Below the pieces are notes generated by a model. That model saw only the letters and a list, made by a program, of their open reading frames with translations. It made no database searches and was not told the DNA's origin. Shown piece by piece: positions 63,329 to 64,000 of a DNA stretch of 64,000 nt. The translations under genes were made by a program, and so were the position numbers. Location of the stretch: contig CAXTKD010000005.1 of assembly GCA_964244885.1 (NCBI GenBank), positions 62,001 through 126,000 on the forward strand. The letters are read 5' to 3'. The DNA comes from CAXTKD01 sp964244885. Its GTDB lineage: Bacteria > Pseudomonadota > Alphaproteobacteria > Sphingomonadales > Sphingomonadaceae. Within the stretch, counting starts at the first letter, position 1; every line of letters begins with the position of its first letter.

Positions 63329-64000
63329 ATGACGAAGAGCCTGACCATCACCGAGCTTTGCAGGCGCACCGGCCTGACCAGCCGGACGCTGCGCTTCTAC
63401 GACGCCAAGGGGCTCGTGGTGGCGGAGCGGACGGCGGGCGACCAGCGCTGCTACGGCCCCGCCGAGGTCGCGCGGCTGCACCAGGTGACGGCGCTGAAGC
63501 GCGCCGGGTTCAGCCTGGCGCAGATCGGCAAGATGCTCGGCGGCCAGGGCTTCGACCTCGCCCGCCTGATCGACGCGCAGCTCGAGGCGCTGAGCGTCGA
63601 GCGCGAGCGGGTCGAGGAGGCGGAGGCGGCGCTGCGGGCGGCCAAGGCACGGCTCGAAGCGGGCCGGGCGATCGACATCGATACCTTTTGCACCCTGATC
63701 AAGGATGGAGAGCAGATCATGACCGAAGATGCCTGGAAGGCCACCGCCGACCGCTATTTCTCGCCCGAGGAGCAGGCGCGCTGGAACGCCACGATGAAGG
63801 ACGTGCCCGGCGATTTCGACCCGATGGCGTACAACGCCAAGTGGATGGACCTCGGCAGCCGGATTGCCGCGGCGCTCCCGCTGGACCCGACGTCGGAGGA
63901 GGCCAAGGGCTTCTACGACGAGTGGCAGGCGCTCCTCGCGCCGTTCACCGCGGTCGCGACGCCGGAGATGATGGCGGGGGCGTCGAAGCTCTATGACAAG
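63329..64000 (+). CDS. MerR family regulator with TipAS-like C-terminal domain (cut by window edge)
   Basis: 224 codons are visible and the frame is open to the right edge. N-terminal MerR HTH (ITELCRRTGLTSRTLRFYDAKGL, residues 6-28), wing and a coiled coil at about 85-115. The rest (YFSPEEQARWNATMKDVP, FYDEWQALLAPF) resembles the TipAS drug-binding domain of TipA-type regulators. One Cys in DIDTFCTL. Probably senses a small molecule and controls its own promoter. Confidence 0.88.
   Translation, partial: MTKSLTITELCRRTGLTSRTLRFYDAKGLVVAERTAGDQRCYGPAEVARLHQVTALKRAGFSLAQIGKMLGGQGFDLARLIDAQLEALSVERERVEEAEAALRAAKARLEAGRAIDIDTFCTLIKDGEQIMTEDAWKATADRYFSPEEQARWNATMKDVPGDFDPMAYNAKWMDLGSRIAAALPLDPTSEEAKGFYDEWQALLAPFTAVATPEMMAGASKLYDK

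Overview
The window reads as the chromosome of a sphingomonad (Alphaproteobacteria, Sphingomonadales). This is inferred from very high GC, hrcA-grpE and dnaK-dnaJ organisation, an UrcA-family protein, ubiquinone biosynthesis (COQ7 type), an EpsF/EpsG/exosortase/EpsI polysaccharide locus, and intergenic palindromes of a kind I associate with this group. Genes are packed tightly, often with 4-bp ATGA/GTGA overlaps, and no gene-free stretch exceeds 300 bases (the longest, upstream of epsD and of dnaK, are about 175-180 bases). I see no tRNA, rRNA, CRISPR array, transposase or phage gene.

Layout. 1-3.2 kb: the 3' part of ftsK, a DUF72 gene and a small membrane protein. 3.3-7.4 kb (minus): a secreted S9 peptidase, an alpha-methylacyl-CoA racemase and an SDR dehydrogenase. 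7.5-29.6 kb: a complete exopolysaccharide locus. It starts with epsF, epsG, exosortase, epsI, a CPBP protease and epsL; then a divergent phosphoglycosyltransferase gene and epsD-epsE-polymerase-GT2; then on the minus strand a flippase, a low-GC acyltransferase, a GH5 hydrolase, three GT4 glycosyltransferases, an AlgD-like GDP-mannose dehydrogenase and a heparinase II/III-like lyase. Priming, assembly, flipping, polymerisation, chain-length control, export, trimming and possible acylation of a uronate-containing polymer are all represented. The protein substrate expected for the exosortase is not in the window.

29.6-42.5 kb is housekeeping: gshB, a SirB1-like gene, yraN, rsmI, an LpoA-like lipoprotein, hemW, rdgB, rph, hrcA-grpE, dnaK-dnaJ. 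42.7-48.9 kb holds a Crp/Fnr regulator, a DUF2157/GDYXXLXY pair, a COQ7-type hydroxylase, dsbB, a NUDIX hydrolase and acs.

48.9-59.3 kb is a self-contained regulated export module. A minus-strand operon (urcA, macA-like adaptor, ABC ATPase, two tandem FtsX/MacB-like permeases) faces a plus-strand NtrC-type response regulator and sensor kinase. Between them lie a good -24/-12 (sigma-54) promoter match and two phased near-palindromic sites, so the two-component pair probably switches on the transporter operon. 59.3-64 kb: a small protein plus folE, lemA with two TPM-domain genes, argB, and a divergent MerR/TipA-like regulator cut by the right edge.

The observations I find most interesting are a tandem MshEN-like (c-di-GMP-binding type) domain on an EpsG kinase that has only one tyrosine, the sigma-54/urcA/transporter switch, and the hemW start codon lying inside an intergenic repeat.
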